Positions 1 through 11,960 of a stretch of 64,000 nt of DNA are shown piece after piece (within the stretch, counting starts at the first letter, position 1; the number at the start of each line of letters is the position of its first letter). A program made the translations under genes and the position numbers. The DNA comes from Escallonia rubra (lineage: Eukaryota > Streptophyta > Magnoliopsida > Escalloniales > Escalloniaceae), in assembly GCA_033065855.1 (NCBI GenBank), contig JAVXUO010000522.1, forward strand, positions 434,001-498,000, given 5' to 3'. The notes under the pieces were generated by a model. The model was given only the letters and a program-made list of their open reading frames with translations, was not told the DNA's origin and made no database searches.

Positions 1-32
1 TCGCATGATCGTGGCCCCCTTGGCCATTTCAC

Positions 33-882
33 TCTTGGGCTCTCGACCTCATCGGCCCCATTCACCTGCCATCGAAGGGTCGCATATGGATCATGGTAGC
101 GACGGAGCATTTCACAAAATGGGTCGAAGCCATACCTCTGCGAAGAGCCACATAGGGCGTCATTTCCAACTTCTTGCATGATAACATCATCTGTTGCTTC
201 AGCATCCACCGGTGCATCATATCCGACAACGGCACGCCATTTATCAACAGGGATGTTCGAACTCTCATGGAAGCGGACGACATCAACCATGCCACATCAA
301 CCCCATACTATCTACAAGGAAATGGTCAAGCTGAAGCCTCCAACAAGACTCTATTATGTGTATTGTCCCGAATGGTTTATGAAGCGAATGGGTCCTGGTC
401 CGAGAAGCTAAGTCTGGCACTTTGGGCTTACAGAACATCCAAGCACACAGCCACGAAGGCCACACCCTTTTCTCTCATCTATGGGGACGAGTGTGTGGTA
501 CCAGTCGAGATTACAGTCGCCTCGGTTCGACTCTCCCTAAATGGTGGTCTCGAGGAAGAAGAAACCATAATGGTGGCCCTTGAGGACCTTGATGAAAGGA
601 GAGCCAACGCCATGCGTCGAATGAAGAAATATCATGAACAACCTTGTGAAAGCCTACGGGAAGACAGTCAAGCCTCGATCCTTTGTAGAACGTGACCTTG
701 TCCTCCAATCCGCCAAGCATGTATGTGCCAATCTGTCAGCCCCTAAGTTCACACCAAACTGGGAAGGACCATTTGAAGTGCATACAGCCAGAGACAACGA
801 CTCCTACCTCCTGCTTAACCCGGATGATGGACATATCACAGCCCCTGTCAACGGTTGCTACCTGAAGAAGTATTATGCATAA
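33..882 (+). pseudogene. Ty3/gypsy integrase, 3' end of pol (broken)
   Basis: This is the end of a retrotransposon polyprotein: the integrase that inserts the cDNA copy into the chromosome. Its 5' part lies outside the window. The catalytic triad is visible in one frame: Asp in the WALDLIGPI stretch near position 40, Asp in SDNGTPF near 220, and Glu in NGQAEASNKT near 325. An in-frame TAG at about 151 interrupts this frame. The reading then shifts near 634-695 into a second frame that carries the C-terminal GPF/Y-type module (PNWEGPFEV) and ends at 882. The sequence resembles plant Tat/Athila-side Ty3/gypsy integrases, and the antisense gene downstream fits the Tat lineage (Grande/Retand-like). 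That placement is inferred, not tested. The stop and the frame change make it a likely dead copy. Confidence 0.88.
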
Positions 883-1344
883 CCAGCTGCGGATTGTTCC
901 CCCCAGCCCTACCTGCCCACAGTTTAGAACACTTACACACAACATTTTTTTGTATATGCACACGTGTTTATGACTTGTAACTTTTGCTGATAATTACACG
1001 TCCTTACTTTACTCATGTAATGGCATTTTGGCCCAAGTACTATCAATACAACGTCATTCTGTAGCCTAAACTTCTGTTTATTACACTCATTTTAACATAT
1101 GATCCCTACGTCATTTACTATGTGTGGGGGATGAGGGAACCTTCGCTGGCAGCCAACAAACGCAAGACATTCTACCACGGCTAAAGAAACAAACACATCA
1201 TACAATAGCTAGGACCAATATAGGAAACCATAAGAACCATACTCATAGCATAAAATATACATGTACATCCCAAGTTTACAGGCCACTATCGGGCACTAGC
1301 ACTACATCAAACTATCATACACCCTAAGGGAGACTAGACAACAA
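883..1344. other. Spacer between integrase and antisense gene
   Basis: No coding signal was recognised here. A purine-rich run (TGTGGGGGATGAGGGAA) lies at about 1122-1138. It looks like a polypurine tract but is far from the 3' LTR, so it could be a secondary (central-type) tract or chance. Confidence 0.45.
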
Positions 1345-4300
1345 TGCTGCAACCGGATGCGAACTAAAAGCCTGCAATGTCTGACGCTGAGCCTGCAGCG
1401 CAGACCATCCAGTCTCAAACTCGGCCTGTCGCCTCAGTCGCTCTGCCTCTCGAACCTCCACATCGGCATGTCGCCTCTGTAAGTTGCCCAGCTGTCTCTG
1501 CAGATCGGTCAGCTACCTCTGTATGTCCACTACCTGCCTATCAATCGCAGCCAGCTCCCCAGCAATCTCTGATCACTCCGTCTCCAACCCAGTTCGCCGC
1601 CTCTCTAGCAATGTCTCTTCTATGCGCACAAGGGTCATCATCTCCCCCATAGAGCCCCCTCACTCCGCGACCTAAAGAAGTCCGCCAGCCAATCCAATTG
1701 TAGGCCCAGTGATGTGAACAACGCAAACTCCGATAATGACTGACCAATGAACTCTGTAGTCCAGTCTGTCGGTGGCACACTAGCAAAGGACAACAACCAT
1801 TCTACAAACCCCGCATACACCCACATCTGCAGTACCGGGTTCCCCACAGTAACCCCCTCAAAAGTCGGCGGTAACGCTGCTTTCACCAGCTCCAGTCGGC
1901 GTACCGTCTCGATAGGCAGCTGGAGACCCTCCCATGTTGCCACATCCACCTGCCCACTCGAGGACCCTCTACTGGCCTCTCCGGCTTCTACCCCACTCCC
2001 ACCGGCTACATGCATATCCGACACTCCTCCTACCATTTGCGCCCCAACAGTAGCTGAGTGCATCGCTAGCAGCGTAGCACCAGCCTCGATCGCTGACCCC
2101 GATGATGTGTCCTGCTGTCGCTCTTCCACAGACTGAACCGACATCTCTAGCTCATGAACCAGGACTGTAACAACAGGCTCAAGCTCTGTCGGGTCCCCAC
2201 GATCACCTACCGCGGCCCTTGTCGCCGTGCCCGTCCACTAGTAGCCACTGTCATCACACATCAATGAATCGTCCACTAGTCCACCGTATAGGGCCTCCAC
2301 TGTCTCCTCAGTACCGGGCAATTGACTCAACCTCACTGTTGCCCTGGCCCCCATCGTCTCGACCGCCTCAGTCTCATCGCCATCAGCTTGCCCACTGAGC
2401 TCGGCTGGCATCGCCTCCTCCACCTCGACATCGACATTTACCTCACTGACGTGCTCGATCACATCATCCTCATGCTCCTGTAAACGCAGCCATCAGTCCA
2501 TATACCTCTGTAATCATATGCAACCAACAATGAAAGCACAAATGAAACAACAAAAACAAACCTCGGCCTCTAGCTGATCTGATGCATCACGCGGCCTCTT
2601 CGATTCTAATATGCATGGAGCTGATGTACCTGCACTAGCTTGATGAGCCGTCTCCATCATCCCCACTCGCAGTGCCGACAGGGACCCTTACCGGCCCCCG
2701 GCACCTGCACCACCGGCTCCTCTCCACGGCCCTCTCCCGGGGCATTGTTATAAGACCCCTCGGCACCTTCCTCCGTATCCCTTTCTGAGCTCCCACCCAC
2801 GCTCCCGGTCACTAGTGCCGACATGCCCGTCTGTCTCACAACTGTCGCCGATATCAAGCTCAAAGCCCGGTCGCATGCAAATACATCAACACATCGACGT
2901 GTAGCCGATGGCTGTGCCAACCACTCCGCCCAGCTACCTCACAACCGCTCCCACCACTGTTCATACTCTACTGTCATTGCCTCCGCTACATCTATCCCCG
3001 GCCGCCTCCACTCTGTCGTCGGTGCATGCCACTCCCAGACTATGTCATATCGAGTATATCTGAAAGCAGTCGTCACACTCCATGGGCTACAATACCTACA
3101 CGACGGATCTAAGTCATAACTGAATGCCAACGACAGACGGTCCGGGCTATACCTCGCCATATAGTAGTGGCACTCGACAGGCTTCTCGCCATCATCTGTC
3201 ATAATTGGGAGCCAGCCTAAAAAATAGGCCACCAGTAGCACAAGTTGTCCCGACCCCAGGTCTCATCTCCTACTCAGATCTGTCGTCATCTTCTGTACAT
3301 GCAACCAGATTGGCACTCCATATGACGCATGCAGGCCCATATATGGCCGCGCCAAGCATGCATCCCGCATATCTAAGATCTGCACCAACGGGCACTTTGG
3401 CCTCCTAATGCCCACCCATGCAAACGCCTGTGACCCACTACACCACCGAGAAACCTGCAGTGATCTGCCTCCCCATGTCACCGTACCCATTGTCGGTGAC
3501 AGATGCTCGAGCAGGTATCCTGCCGATCGATAATCTGGAAAGCACTCATAGAGATACCTCCGCAGGAACATCCAGTCCACATATGTCGCCACCTGATACC
3601 GCCCATGTGACCACTTCACGTCATTCACGAACAGATCTAGTCGTGAATACAGTCTGCCTAGATATACGGGAGCCAGTCCGACACGCCTGCCCTGCGCCAT
3701 TAGAATAGCCAAGGGAATCACCCTCGGGGAAATCCCGTCCTCTGGCGTCCCCTCAAACACATACATGTAAGTCCAGATCGACCGGTTATACATGGCAAGA
3801 GTAACCTACCGCATATACAAGTATACAATAATGACAGTACGAAGCTTACCTCGACAAGAACATAGTCAAGAACGCTACCATCTAGTACCGCTCATTGCTG
3901 TAATACGGCCCCATCACGAAATGGGCGGCATTGCCCAGCTTATGTCCTGCACTCGCCTGCGCCGTACCATAGAACTGTCGGAGCCACCCACCGTACCTCC
4001 CCTTCTGGTACTTCTTCATCTCTGACAGAATGTCTAGTAGCTGTGTTTGCAACAGCCGCTCCTCTCTACTCAGTCGGGTCACCCGCGTAACCAACTCCCC
4101 ATGCATCGGCAGCCCCGTCAGCATCAGCACATCAAGTAGCGTCGGCCCGATCTCTCCAAACTCGGTCACAAAGGTATGCGACTGCGTGCTCCACCTCGAC
4201 AGCAATAGGGTCATCCCTGGTATATCCCTATACAACTCCAGTCCCCTCGCGGTAATATCTATCGCCGACAGTAACCCCAATGACTGCAACAGCCCCACCC

Positions 4301-4748
4301 GTTCCGGCGTCTCCACCATGCGCTCGCACTAGAAATCCCAACCTATCGGCATCGCACCATGACCCTTGAACACCACAGGCGACCAAGGTATATCCTCCCT
4401 CTCGACCAACAACGCCGACACGTATCTCAGTGACATCACATGCGCTTCCTCCCAACTCGGAGCACGCACATATGGCAACGACACCCGTGGCTCCTCCCCC
4501 ATCGACGAACCACTCCATGGTGTCGTGTAAGCTCCATCAGCCACCCGGATGGCCAACTCCCTCCATAGCTCCCGATCGAGTATACAAGGCACGACCCCCT
4601 TGACGCCCAACAATGTGTTCGTCTTATCCGGCTCCGGATCATACGTCCTCACGAAATCATCATCAAAGGTCAATGGCATTCCCATCTCCCCGCTAGGCGT
4701 TGCTGCGGCATCATGTATCGGTGGTGCCGAGACGGGCGCGGTCGTCAT
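1345..4748 (-). pseudogene. Antisense PMD (aminotransferase-like plant mobile domain) gene with coiled-coil tail
   Basis: This gene runs opposite to pol, between the integrase and the 3' LTR of the same element. The first part (4748 to about 3850) holds the PMD signature: RWSTQSHTFVTEFGEIGPTL followed by DVLMLTGLPMHGE, the pattern of the MAIN/MAIL1 and transposon PMD family (PF10536). The second part (about 3805 to 2562) continues the PMD fold, ending near EYEQWWERL and a Ser/Gly-rich linker. A plausible intron spans 2561-2478 (donor GTTTGT, acceptor TTTACAG). The last part (2477 to about 1345) is acidic and then forms a coiled coil rich in Leu, Gln and Arg (for example LQRQLGNLQRRHADVEVREA). 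In-frame stops at about 4329, 3882, 3263 and 2657, plus a frame change near 3800-3850, suggest decay. PMD genes are known to be carried by Mutator and Ty3/gypsy elements; their function there is unknown. Confidence 0.8.
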
Positions 4749-4829
4749 GCCCTGCGGTGGTGGTGATGCGCTAACCGCCGCACCTCGTGACTTCGCCTAC
4801 ATCTTCTGCTTCACTTTCTTCAACACCGG

Positions 4830-5210
4830 CGGCGGCTCGGCAGGCGTGCCCCTACCCCTCAACTCCACCACCGATCCAGCCAACCCACCGGCTGACCCCC
4901 CCTCCTCCTATCTTTTCCCCTTCTCCCCCTTCCCCTTCTCCCCCTTTTCCCTTTCCCCCGCTTCCCCCTGAACCCGCCAACCCCCTACAGCGGCCGAGGC
5001 CCCCGCGCGGGCCGACCCCCTTTCGTCTTCCCCCACTTTCCTTCCCCCTCCCTCCACTCCTTCCCCCGCCGACCAAGCTTGCTGACCCCCCTGAGATCGC
5101 CGACCCACCCATCCCCACCGAGCCCTCTGCTCCAGCTGAGCTCCCCCCTCCCTTTCTTCCTTCTCTCCTTTCCCTCTCCCATTCACCCCTCCCTCTCTTT
5201 ATATATATAG
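4830..5210. repeat. Polypyrimidine-rich tract near the 3' end of the gypsy internal region
   Basis: The + strand is almost pure C/T with short CCCCTTC and CTTCCCCC runs. Long open frames here on both strands are low-complexity artefacts (Pro/Ser or Gly/Arg/Glu only). A similar C-rich tract occurs at 29.87-30.6 kb in the related gag-only element, so it may be a family feature. 5211-5554 is AT-richer and holds no recognised gene. Confidence 0.7.
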
Positions 5211-5554
5211 GTGATTTCATTTTCAAACCACAAATTTTTCCCCCCAAAATCCAACAAATCTATTTTCAAACGAATCATCCCGTTTTAGCGCTAAATTCAC
5301 TTTTGCGAGCTCATTTTGATCGGACGTTATCCCATACTTTTTCCATAGTATATTTTCGCTCCCACAACTTGCACGCATTCCCATTTTTTTTGCGACGCAC
5401 CCTCTATTTTAGCACTACATTATCTTTTGTGCACTCCACTACAAAACGCATCTCATGACATACGTGTTACTATTTCTTTTCCGCTCTCTTCATATTTAGC
5501 GCTATCTCCTTTTTGCGCTCACAAAAAATATATATAAATTTGCCACAACATTTA

Positions 5555-5610
5555 TGCGTGCGGTGCCCGCTCTGGTTGCCCCTCCGCGCACACCACACGC
5601 AGGGGGCTTA
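5555..5610 (+). other. Conserved internal end and polypurine tract before the 3' LTR
   Basis: About 56 bases match the stretch at 31102-31157 in the gag-only element. Both end in a short purine run (CAGGGGGCTTA here, CACAGGGAGCTTA there) directly before the LTR start TGTTCCCAA. This fits the plus-strand primer site of LTR elements. The match stops at the LTR start in the solo and 5' LTR copies, which fixes the boundary. Confidence 0.75.
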
Positions 5611-6419
5611 TGTTCCCAAACTATTCTGGTCGCACCTAAGGGCCCATCAGGGGCCCTGTTTTGCGCGACACGTCAAATATTCAATGGTCAATTTTTCAAT
5701 GTTTTCAACCGGTCAAAATGCATCTTTCATCGAACGTTCGCTACAATTCGTGACTAACATATTTTTGTCGCCAACTTAGCAACGTCAACGATGCCAACAC
5801 TTGGGAAAAGCAAGCAAGTGAGTGACACCACCTCGAGAGCTCGGCCACCTCCCTCAAAGAGGGGGGGTCAGCCACCTCCTTAAAGAAAGGGCCACCTCTT
5901 TAAAGGGGGGTCGGCCACCCTCTTTAAAAGAGGGTCGGCCACCCTTTTTAGGGGGGGGGGGGGGGCGTCCACTCTTGTCTCGGAGGGGCTGCATGCGCCT
6001 CTTTTTGCATCTCATTCAACGCACTGTCTCAACAATGCTCACTCAACACCCGTGGCCGCACAACGTTCGTTGTCGCCCACGCGCCGTCGCTGTGACAACC
6101 GTTGCTCGCGGCCGTGCATTATCGTCCGGGCGCCGTCTCCGCGACTACTGTTTCCCACCAATCTGTCTCCAACACTCCGTCGCACCGCTAATACGGCCAT
6201 ACCCCCTGGCTCCCTGTCACACTACAGTGCCCTCGGCACCATCGCCGCGCCCGTGCGCCATTTTCACGACATGTGCCCACGACACCAGGTATTGTCTCGC
6301 GATGGTGATCGCCATGCCCATGCGCCACAATCATGTTCTGGGCGCCACACTTATTCACTGCACCATGTGCCCACGCCATGGACGTTGAACATCCTTCGAC
6401 CCACTTTCCAGAGTGTGCA

Positions 6420-6680
6420 GCATTCTGGGGGGGCTTTGCTCGTAGTGCTCTGACATGAGGACCCTTCGCAGCGGGATAGGCTCGTTACCATAAAGCTATC
6501 GCCGTCTTCATTCCAGGGGGCTCTGCTCGTAGTGCTCCGGCACAAGGACCTTTCACAGCGAGATAGGCGCGTTACCACAAAGTTATCGCCGTCATTATTT
6601 CGGGGGGCTCTGCTCGTAGTGCTCCGGCACAAGGACCTTTCACAGCGGGATAGGCTCGTTACCACAAAGCTATCGTCGTC
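6420..6680. repeat. Tandem repeat of about 80 bp inside the LTR, about three copies
   Basis: The repeat unit holds GGGGGCTCTGCTCGTAGTGC, then CCGGCACAAGGACC and AGCGGGATAGGCTCGTTACC. Three imperfect copies lie side by side upstream of the TATA box. The core words (GTGCTCCGGCACAAGGA) recur in the arrays of the other family A LTRs. Confidence 0.75.
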
Positions 6681-7124
6681 TGGGGTGACCCACATGACAC
6701 TCTAGGCACTGAGCTGCGACCATGTCCATTCACGTTACCGGTGATCATCGGCGCCCCCAGGACGATGACCCCTGGGTCACTCCGGGACGGGAGCAGGTCT
6801 TTGGAGGGCATTGCACCTAGTCCGCCTGGTAGTTGGCTACAGGGGCAACCCTCACCGCTGTCAGGTTCTGTACGCGTCTCTTGACGCACCTTGTGGGATT
6901 CAGTAAGGGCTTGGACCGGTGGCTGGGGCAACGGGCTTACTCTGATGATGCCACCGCGGTGTGGTCAGTCTTCTCAGACAGGTAGAGAGATACTGTGTGG
7001 GGCAACGCAATGGAAATTCGGGAGCCGGCAGTCCGACAGAGAACCGGTATTTGTGGACCCCCTGGTGATGTGTCACTCCCAGGGGATGACATGTGTCAGC
7101 TGATGACGCATGAATACTTTTGCC

Positions 7125-7132
7125 TATAAATA
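7125..7132 (+). promoter_or_regulatory. TATA box of the family A 3' LTR
   Basis: TATAAATA lies about 360 bases before the LTR end. The same octamer sits at the matching place in the other three LTR copies, as expected for the Pol II promoter in U3. Confidence 0.7.
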
Positions 7133-7511
7133 ATGGACTTTGGAACTCATTTAAAGGACTTCTCTCTCATTTGACATTTTCACTTTCTCTCTATAAAAAC
7201 CCATTCTCTCTGGAATTCTAGAGAGAGAAACACATTTGGACTTCTGACATCGGACCCCTGACGCTGCACCCCTGACTTGGACCCTAGCTTGGATTGTCAA
7301 CTGCCAGCCCTGTTAGTCGCTGCCTTGTCCGCGCAACACTGCCAGTCCTCACGACCAGTCTGGGAAGCCTTGCTCTCTGCCCTCACTCCGCCCTCACTGT
7401 CTCTCACTTTGCATACTTGAAAGCTGACTCGGACTGTAACCTTTGTGGCACCTCCACATAGGTATGAACTCACTTTCCTTGGCATCAATATGTAATATGT
7501 ATGCGCATATG

Positions 7512-7512
7512 G

Positions 7513-7572
<60 letters not shown>
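7512..7572. repeat. (CA)n(TA)n microsatellite
   Basis: A run of CA dinucleotides passes directly into a longer run of TA just after the end of the LTR. Open frames across it on the minus strand are artefacts. Confidence 0.95.
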
Positions 7573-7575
<3 letters not shown>

Positions 7576-8165
7576 TGTGTGTGTATACGTATGTATATAA
7601 TAGACATGTATATATGTAGGTGTTAAGTTTACGTATGTATGCACATAAATTATATAGCGGATGAGTCAAACTTGACGTAAAAGCTTAAGTCAATAGAACT
7701 TAGTCCGCGATGTATACGTGTCTAACTTGTATTTCATACCTACTCGATGTGGAACTAAGATTACTATGCCGCGCACCTTCAAAACTCGCAGAAATATGAA
7801 CATGAACCTTACATAGAAACTGAATGAATGGGGATACCAGAACACCGAGCAGGTTGTACTCAGCCGGCTTCTTCAATTTATTTGAAACTGGTCACGTATG
7901 TTGCATTTCTATCAATGAACATTGGTTGTTTACAGGGTGGTGTTTGTGAGTTTGGGCTTGGGGGGTCAGGAGGACGGTGGAGTTTTGGGGGAAGAGGGAA
8001 CAGAGACTGAGATTAGAATGGCCACACACAAGATGCATGTTGTAGCTCACACTCCAGCAATGCATCCTCATGCTGTTTTAGACACACCATTATTATTTTC
8101 CTTCTCAGTAAAAGGAAACAAGACTGACCTTTGTAACCTAACCTTTATACAAAGATACGAGCGCC
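7573..8165. other. Upstream region of the lipid-transfer gene
   Basis: No gene was recognised. The stretch probably holds the promoter and 5' leader of the gene at 8166. A TTTATACAAAG stretch lies about 15-25 bases before the ATG, which is close for a TATA box and may be leader sequence. Confidence 0.5.
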
Positions 8166-9213
8166 ATGGCGTCCTACACTCCCACTGCCGTCCTACTTCT
8201 TCTGTTTCTCACTTGCCTTCCAGGCACCATCCTTTCACAGAAGCCTAGCACTGGCATCTCACCATCAGTCCCTACCGTTGCTGAATGCGGACCAGCCCTC
8301 ATACCACTGGCCTCATGTGCGGCATTTGTACAGGGCACAGCCCCCTCTCCTCCACAGGCATGCTGCGACAACCTAAAACAACTCTACAACCAGCAAGCTG
8401 GTTGTCTTTGCCTCTTGCTCAACGACACTACCTTGAGCTCCTTCCCTATCAACAATACACTTGCTATGCAGCTCCCACTTGTTTGCGATCTCCAAGCTGA
8501 CATTTCTGCTTGTTCAGGTTTACATTTACCATCCCATCCAAGTTTTCCACGTCTATAATTTTAATTCTGGTTTCCGGTTCTAATAATCAATCTGTAAGCA
8601 AAGCAGACTTACTTATTTTCCCTTTTCCATAAACGTAAAAACAAAGATACATTATTTCGTCACTTGGGCATGCTGACCGAGTAAGTTTTCAGTTCTTAAT
8701 TAACACATGGCGGCAATCATCAAATATGTCTCACCGATAAATTACGTCCAACATATTAAAGAGCACTACAAATTTGTAAACAAGTCTCCAGTTCTTCTTA
8801 ACGTTGTTTAACATGTGAGTTTCTGTTGGTCTTCTCTTTAAAGGAGTGTCTTCGCCATCCATTTCACCTCCTCAGGTTTCACTTGGGACAAAAATTAATT
8901 CCACTGTTGCTGGTAAGCAAACCTGGCTCATCTCATAATATGTTTCACTGACTCTATTCGATGTAAAACTTGTAAATATAGGTCTGTCAAATTATATGTC
9001 AGCTTTTTGTAATCCATTTTCTTGACCATGTTCTGATTTTCTTGGTTTTCAGCTTCGCCGGTGGTCACAATAGCACCAAGACCCACTGTTATGGGATTTC
9101 GGTTTCCCCAAAGTGCTGGGATGAATTTGAGAACAGATGCTCACCTTGTGGTTCTGGTAGTGTTAGCTGCGATGGCATTCATGCTGACAGACATAGTCTA
9201 TGTTTACTACTGA
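8166..9213 (+). CDS. Non-specific lipid transfer protein-like, GPI-anchored type (three exons)
   Basis: The exons are 8166-8517, 8844-8912 and 9053-9213. All introns are GT-AG and in phase 1, and the joined frame is open for 193 residues. Residues 1-24 form a signal peptide (Leu-rich core, ending near ILSQ). Residues about 39-117 carry the eight-cysteine motif of the LTP/2S-albumin fold in the usual order: AEC, ASC, ACC, GCLC, LVC, SAC. A Ser/Pro stretch (SSPSISPPQ) follows, and the protein ends in a hydrophobic tail (LVVLVVLAAMAFML), as expected for GPI anchoring at the plasma membrane. This layout is typical of LTPG/xylogen-like proteins, which bind lipids in a cavity at the cell surface and help export cuticle lipids. 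The ATG is the first in frame and starts the signal peptide. All key cysteines are present, so the gene looks functional. A broken relative lies at 49920-50452. Confidence 0.9.
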
Positions 9214-10014
9214 TCGCAGCACTATTTTGAGTCTACCTATAGCATAATAATGTAGTAGTGTAGTTGGCGTTCTATGGTATGTGAAGTCAATTTATTTGTA
9301 ACTGAAGCCAATTAGAGAGTAACTTTGCAAATTGGTTATTTTATTTGATTACTACTTTGATATGGAACCCAGATGCTGCTAAGAATATCCAGGGCTAGTA
9401 CTTGATTAACAAAAGCACCGAGTTTCAGCGATCATAAACCTGAAGCCTCTCTTTGGATCGTAAAACTGGTGATCAAGGATGAAAATAGTTTCCATCCGGC
9501 TGTAAAACAAGATTGCAAATAAAGATTTCTCGATAACTAAAACATGTTGCAAGTACAGAAGGGACAACATGTGAAATTAACAATTTCTCCATCGCTTTTC
9601 TTCTTGCAATTAGTACCACAGATTTTGGTTGTTTTGGCAACTCCAGCCGCTTAGGGACAGTAACTGCCTTTCCCTCAATAAATTAACAAACCGGATGAAG
9701 CCTATAATTGTATGTTGGCATCGAAATTTTGACCAAAAAAATAGTATCCAATATTCAAAAACAAGCAAGCCAATAATTTTGTTGGAAGCTTTATCTAAAC
9801 GATGAACAAATATTCGGGCTTTTCAAGTGGGCCCATGTGTTCAGAAGCCGACTAATATTGTAATTGGACTAGAATATTGGGGTGAGATATAATGAAAGAC
9901 TTTTGGAGATATTCCAAGAAAATCAAAGCGATAAACGCCCATTGAAAGTGATAAAGTTCAAGAATTATCACATGTGTTAACATGTAGTGATCATCCATGA
10001 AGTGGTGCGTAAGC
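9214..10014. other. Downstream region of the lipid-transfer gene
   Basis: This holds the likely 3' UTR and then AT-rich sequence. No gene or clear mobile element was seen before the LTR start at 10015. TAAGC at 10010-10014 is the left target duplication of that LTR. Confidence 0.55.
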
Positions 10015-10309
10015 TGTTCCTAACATATCTTGGCTACACCTATAGGCCCACTGGGGGTCCCAATTTTCATCACACGTCGGCATATTTAACGGTCAACTTT
10101 TCAACGCTCACAAGCCGGTCAAAGCGGCCACGCTTAAGTCACGTGAATTGCTCGAGAAACAGCTTCGGCGTGCCTTCCCCCCTTAAGGGGGTCGGCCACC
10201 CTTGGGGGTCGGCCACCTAACGGGGTCGGCCACCCTAAGGGGTCGGCAACCCTGGGGTCGGCCACCTACCTTGACGACCGTTTACCGTCGCGGGCAACTC
10301 TTGTCGCCC

Positions 10310-10870
10310 GAGCACCATCTTCGCGACCTTCGTCGCCCGCGTCCGCGCGCCAGCTCCGCGACTCTTGTCGCCCGCACACCATCTTCGCGACCTTCGTCGC
10401 CCGCGTCTGCGCACCAGCTCTGCGACCCTCGTCGCCCGCACACCATCTTCGCGACCTTCTTCGCCCGCGTCTGCGCACCAGCTCTGCGACCCTCGTCGCA
10501 CGCGCGCCATCTTCGCGACCTTCGTCGCCTACGCCCGCGCACTAGCTTCGCGACTCTCGTCGCCCGTGCGCCATCTCCGCGACTCTCGTCGCCCGCGTGC
10601 CATCACCGTGACCTTCGTCGCCTGCACGCCATCTCCGCGACTCTCATCGCCCATGCACCATCTCCGCGACCTTCGTCGCCCGCGCTCCATCTGCACGACC
10701 TTCGTCGCCCATGTCAGCGCGATGGCTCCGCGACTCGCGTAGCCCACCCGCCATTTCCGCGACCTTCGTCGCTCGTGTCCGCGCGACGTCTCTGTGACTC
10801 CCGCCACCCTCGCACTGTCTCCCTACGACTCCCATCGCCTGCACGCCGTTTCCGCGACCTTCGTCGCCGG
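10310..10870. repeat. GC-rich tandem array in the solo LTR (GCGACCTTCGTCGCC units)
   Basis: Short units built on CTTCGCGACCTTCGTCGCCC repeat with a higher-order period of about 60-70 bp. A 352-residue open frame (10202-11260) crosses this array, but its protein is only Arg/Pro/Ser/His repeats, so it is not taken as a gene. Confidence 0.85.
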
Positions 10871-11219
10871 CGCCCGTGCACCGCACTCTCACACGTCGTC
10901 ATGCCCATGCGCCACGCCACTGATACATCCATCCCACTGGCTCTCTGTCGCACTACGTGCCCCCAGCACCAAGTATCGTCCCGCGACACTCGTTGCCGCT
11001 TTCATGCACCATTCTCATGCTACGTGCCCCCGGCACAAAGTATCGTCCCGCGACACTCGTGGCCGATCTCATGCACCGTTCTCCTGATACGTGCCCCGGC
11101 AAAGGTATTGTCTCGCGACGGTCATCGCCGCACCCGTGCGCCACAATCATGTTACATGCCCCCCGGGTGCCATACTCATTCACAACACCATGCGCACCTT
11201 GCCTTGGTCGTGGAACATG

Positions 11220-11960
11220 CTTCGACCCACTCCGGAGTGTGCAACATCCTGCGGGGATAAGCGACTCCTCCGGGGCACTATCTCCGTCAGGGAGCTCTTC
11301 AACTCCCCTTCCGCCAGGTAGATGGCTCATCCGGGATGCTACCTCGGCCAATCGGGTAGACGGCTCCTCCAGGATGCTACCTTGACGCACTCCGAGTGCT
11401 CCGGTACAAGGACTCACCCGCGGGGATATGCGACTCCTCCGGGACACTATCTCCGCCAGGGAGCTTTTCAACTCCCATTCCGCTAGGTAGACGGCTCCTC
11501 TGGGATGCCGGCTCCTCTGGGATGCTACCTTGACGCGCTCGGAGTGCTTCGGCACAAGGACTCACCCGCGGGGATAGGCGACTCCTCCGAGACACTATCT
11601 CCGCCAGGGAGCTTTTCAACTCCCCTCCCGCCAGGTAGACGGCTCCTCCGGGATGCTACCTTGACGCGCTCCGAGTGCTCCGGCACAAGGAATCCTCGCA
11701 ACGGGATGGGCTCACAATCGTAAAGCGCACAATCACGACGTGCTCCGGCACAAGGAATCCTCGCAACGGGATGGGCTCACAACCTTAAAGCCATCGCCGG
11801 CACAATCACCGAGGGGCTTTGACCTTCGCAATGGGATGGGCTCACAACCTTAAAGCCATCACCGGCACAATCACCGGGAGGCTCCGACCCTCGCAATGGG
11901 ATGGGCTCACAACCTTAAAGCCATCACCGGCACAATCACCGGGAGGCTCCGACCCTCGCT
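11220..11960. repeat. Two further tandem arrays in the solo LTR
   Basis: The first part repeats a unit of roughly 130-160 bp with GGGACACTATCTCCGCCAGG, ACTCCC..CCGCCAGGTAGAC and GGCTCCTCCGGGATGCTACC. The second part (about 11690-11960) repeats a 65-bp unit with CGCAATGGGATGGGCTCAC and CACCGGCACAATCACCGG about four times. The first unit type is also found in the LTRs at 23.7-24.6 and 31.8-32.4 kb. Confidence 0.8.

Larger units (their letters stand above)
5611..7487 (+). mobile_element. 3' LTR of the PMD-bearing Ty3/gypsy element (family A)
   Basis: The LTR starts TGTTCCCAA and ends TTGGCATCA. The same start and end occur in copies at 10015, 23102 and 31158. It is 1877 bp, shorter than the other copies (1926-2575 bp), mainly because its internal tandem repeats differ. 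It contains a TATA box at 7125-7132, followed by CT-rich sequence and the conserved tail (TTTGTGGCACCTCCAC). The partner 5' LTR lies left of the window, so its target duplication cannot be checked; the five bases after it are ATATG. Confidence 0.85.

Noticed and set aside
1122..1138. Polypurine tract marking an LTR start
   Set aside because: The family A LTR starts at 5611; no LTR-like start (TGTTCC) follows this run.
4549..5458. Plus-strand open frames with Pro/Ser-rich protein
   Set aside because: They are shadows of the antisense PMD gene and the pyrimidine tract.
10202..11260. Open frame of 352 residues
   Set aside because: It lies in LTR tandem repeats; its protein is only repeated Arg/Pro/Ser/His blocks and the other LTR copies do not keep it.
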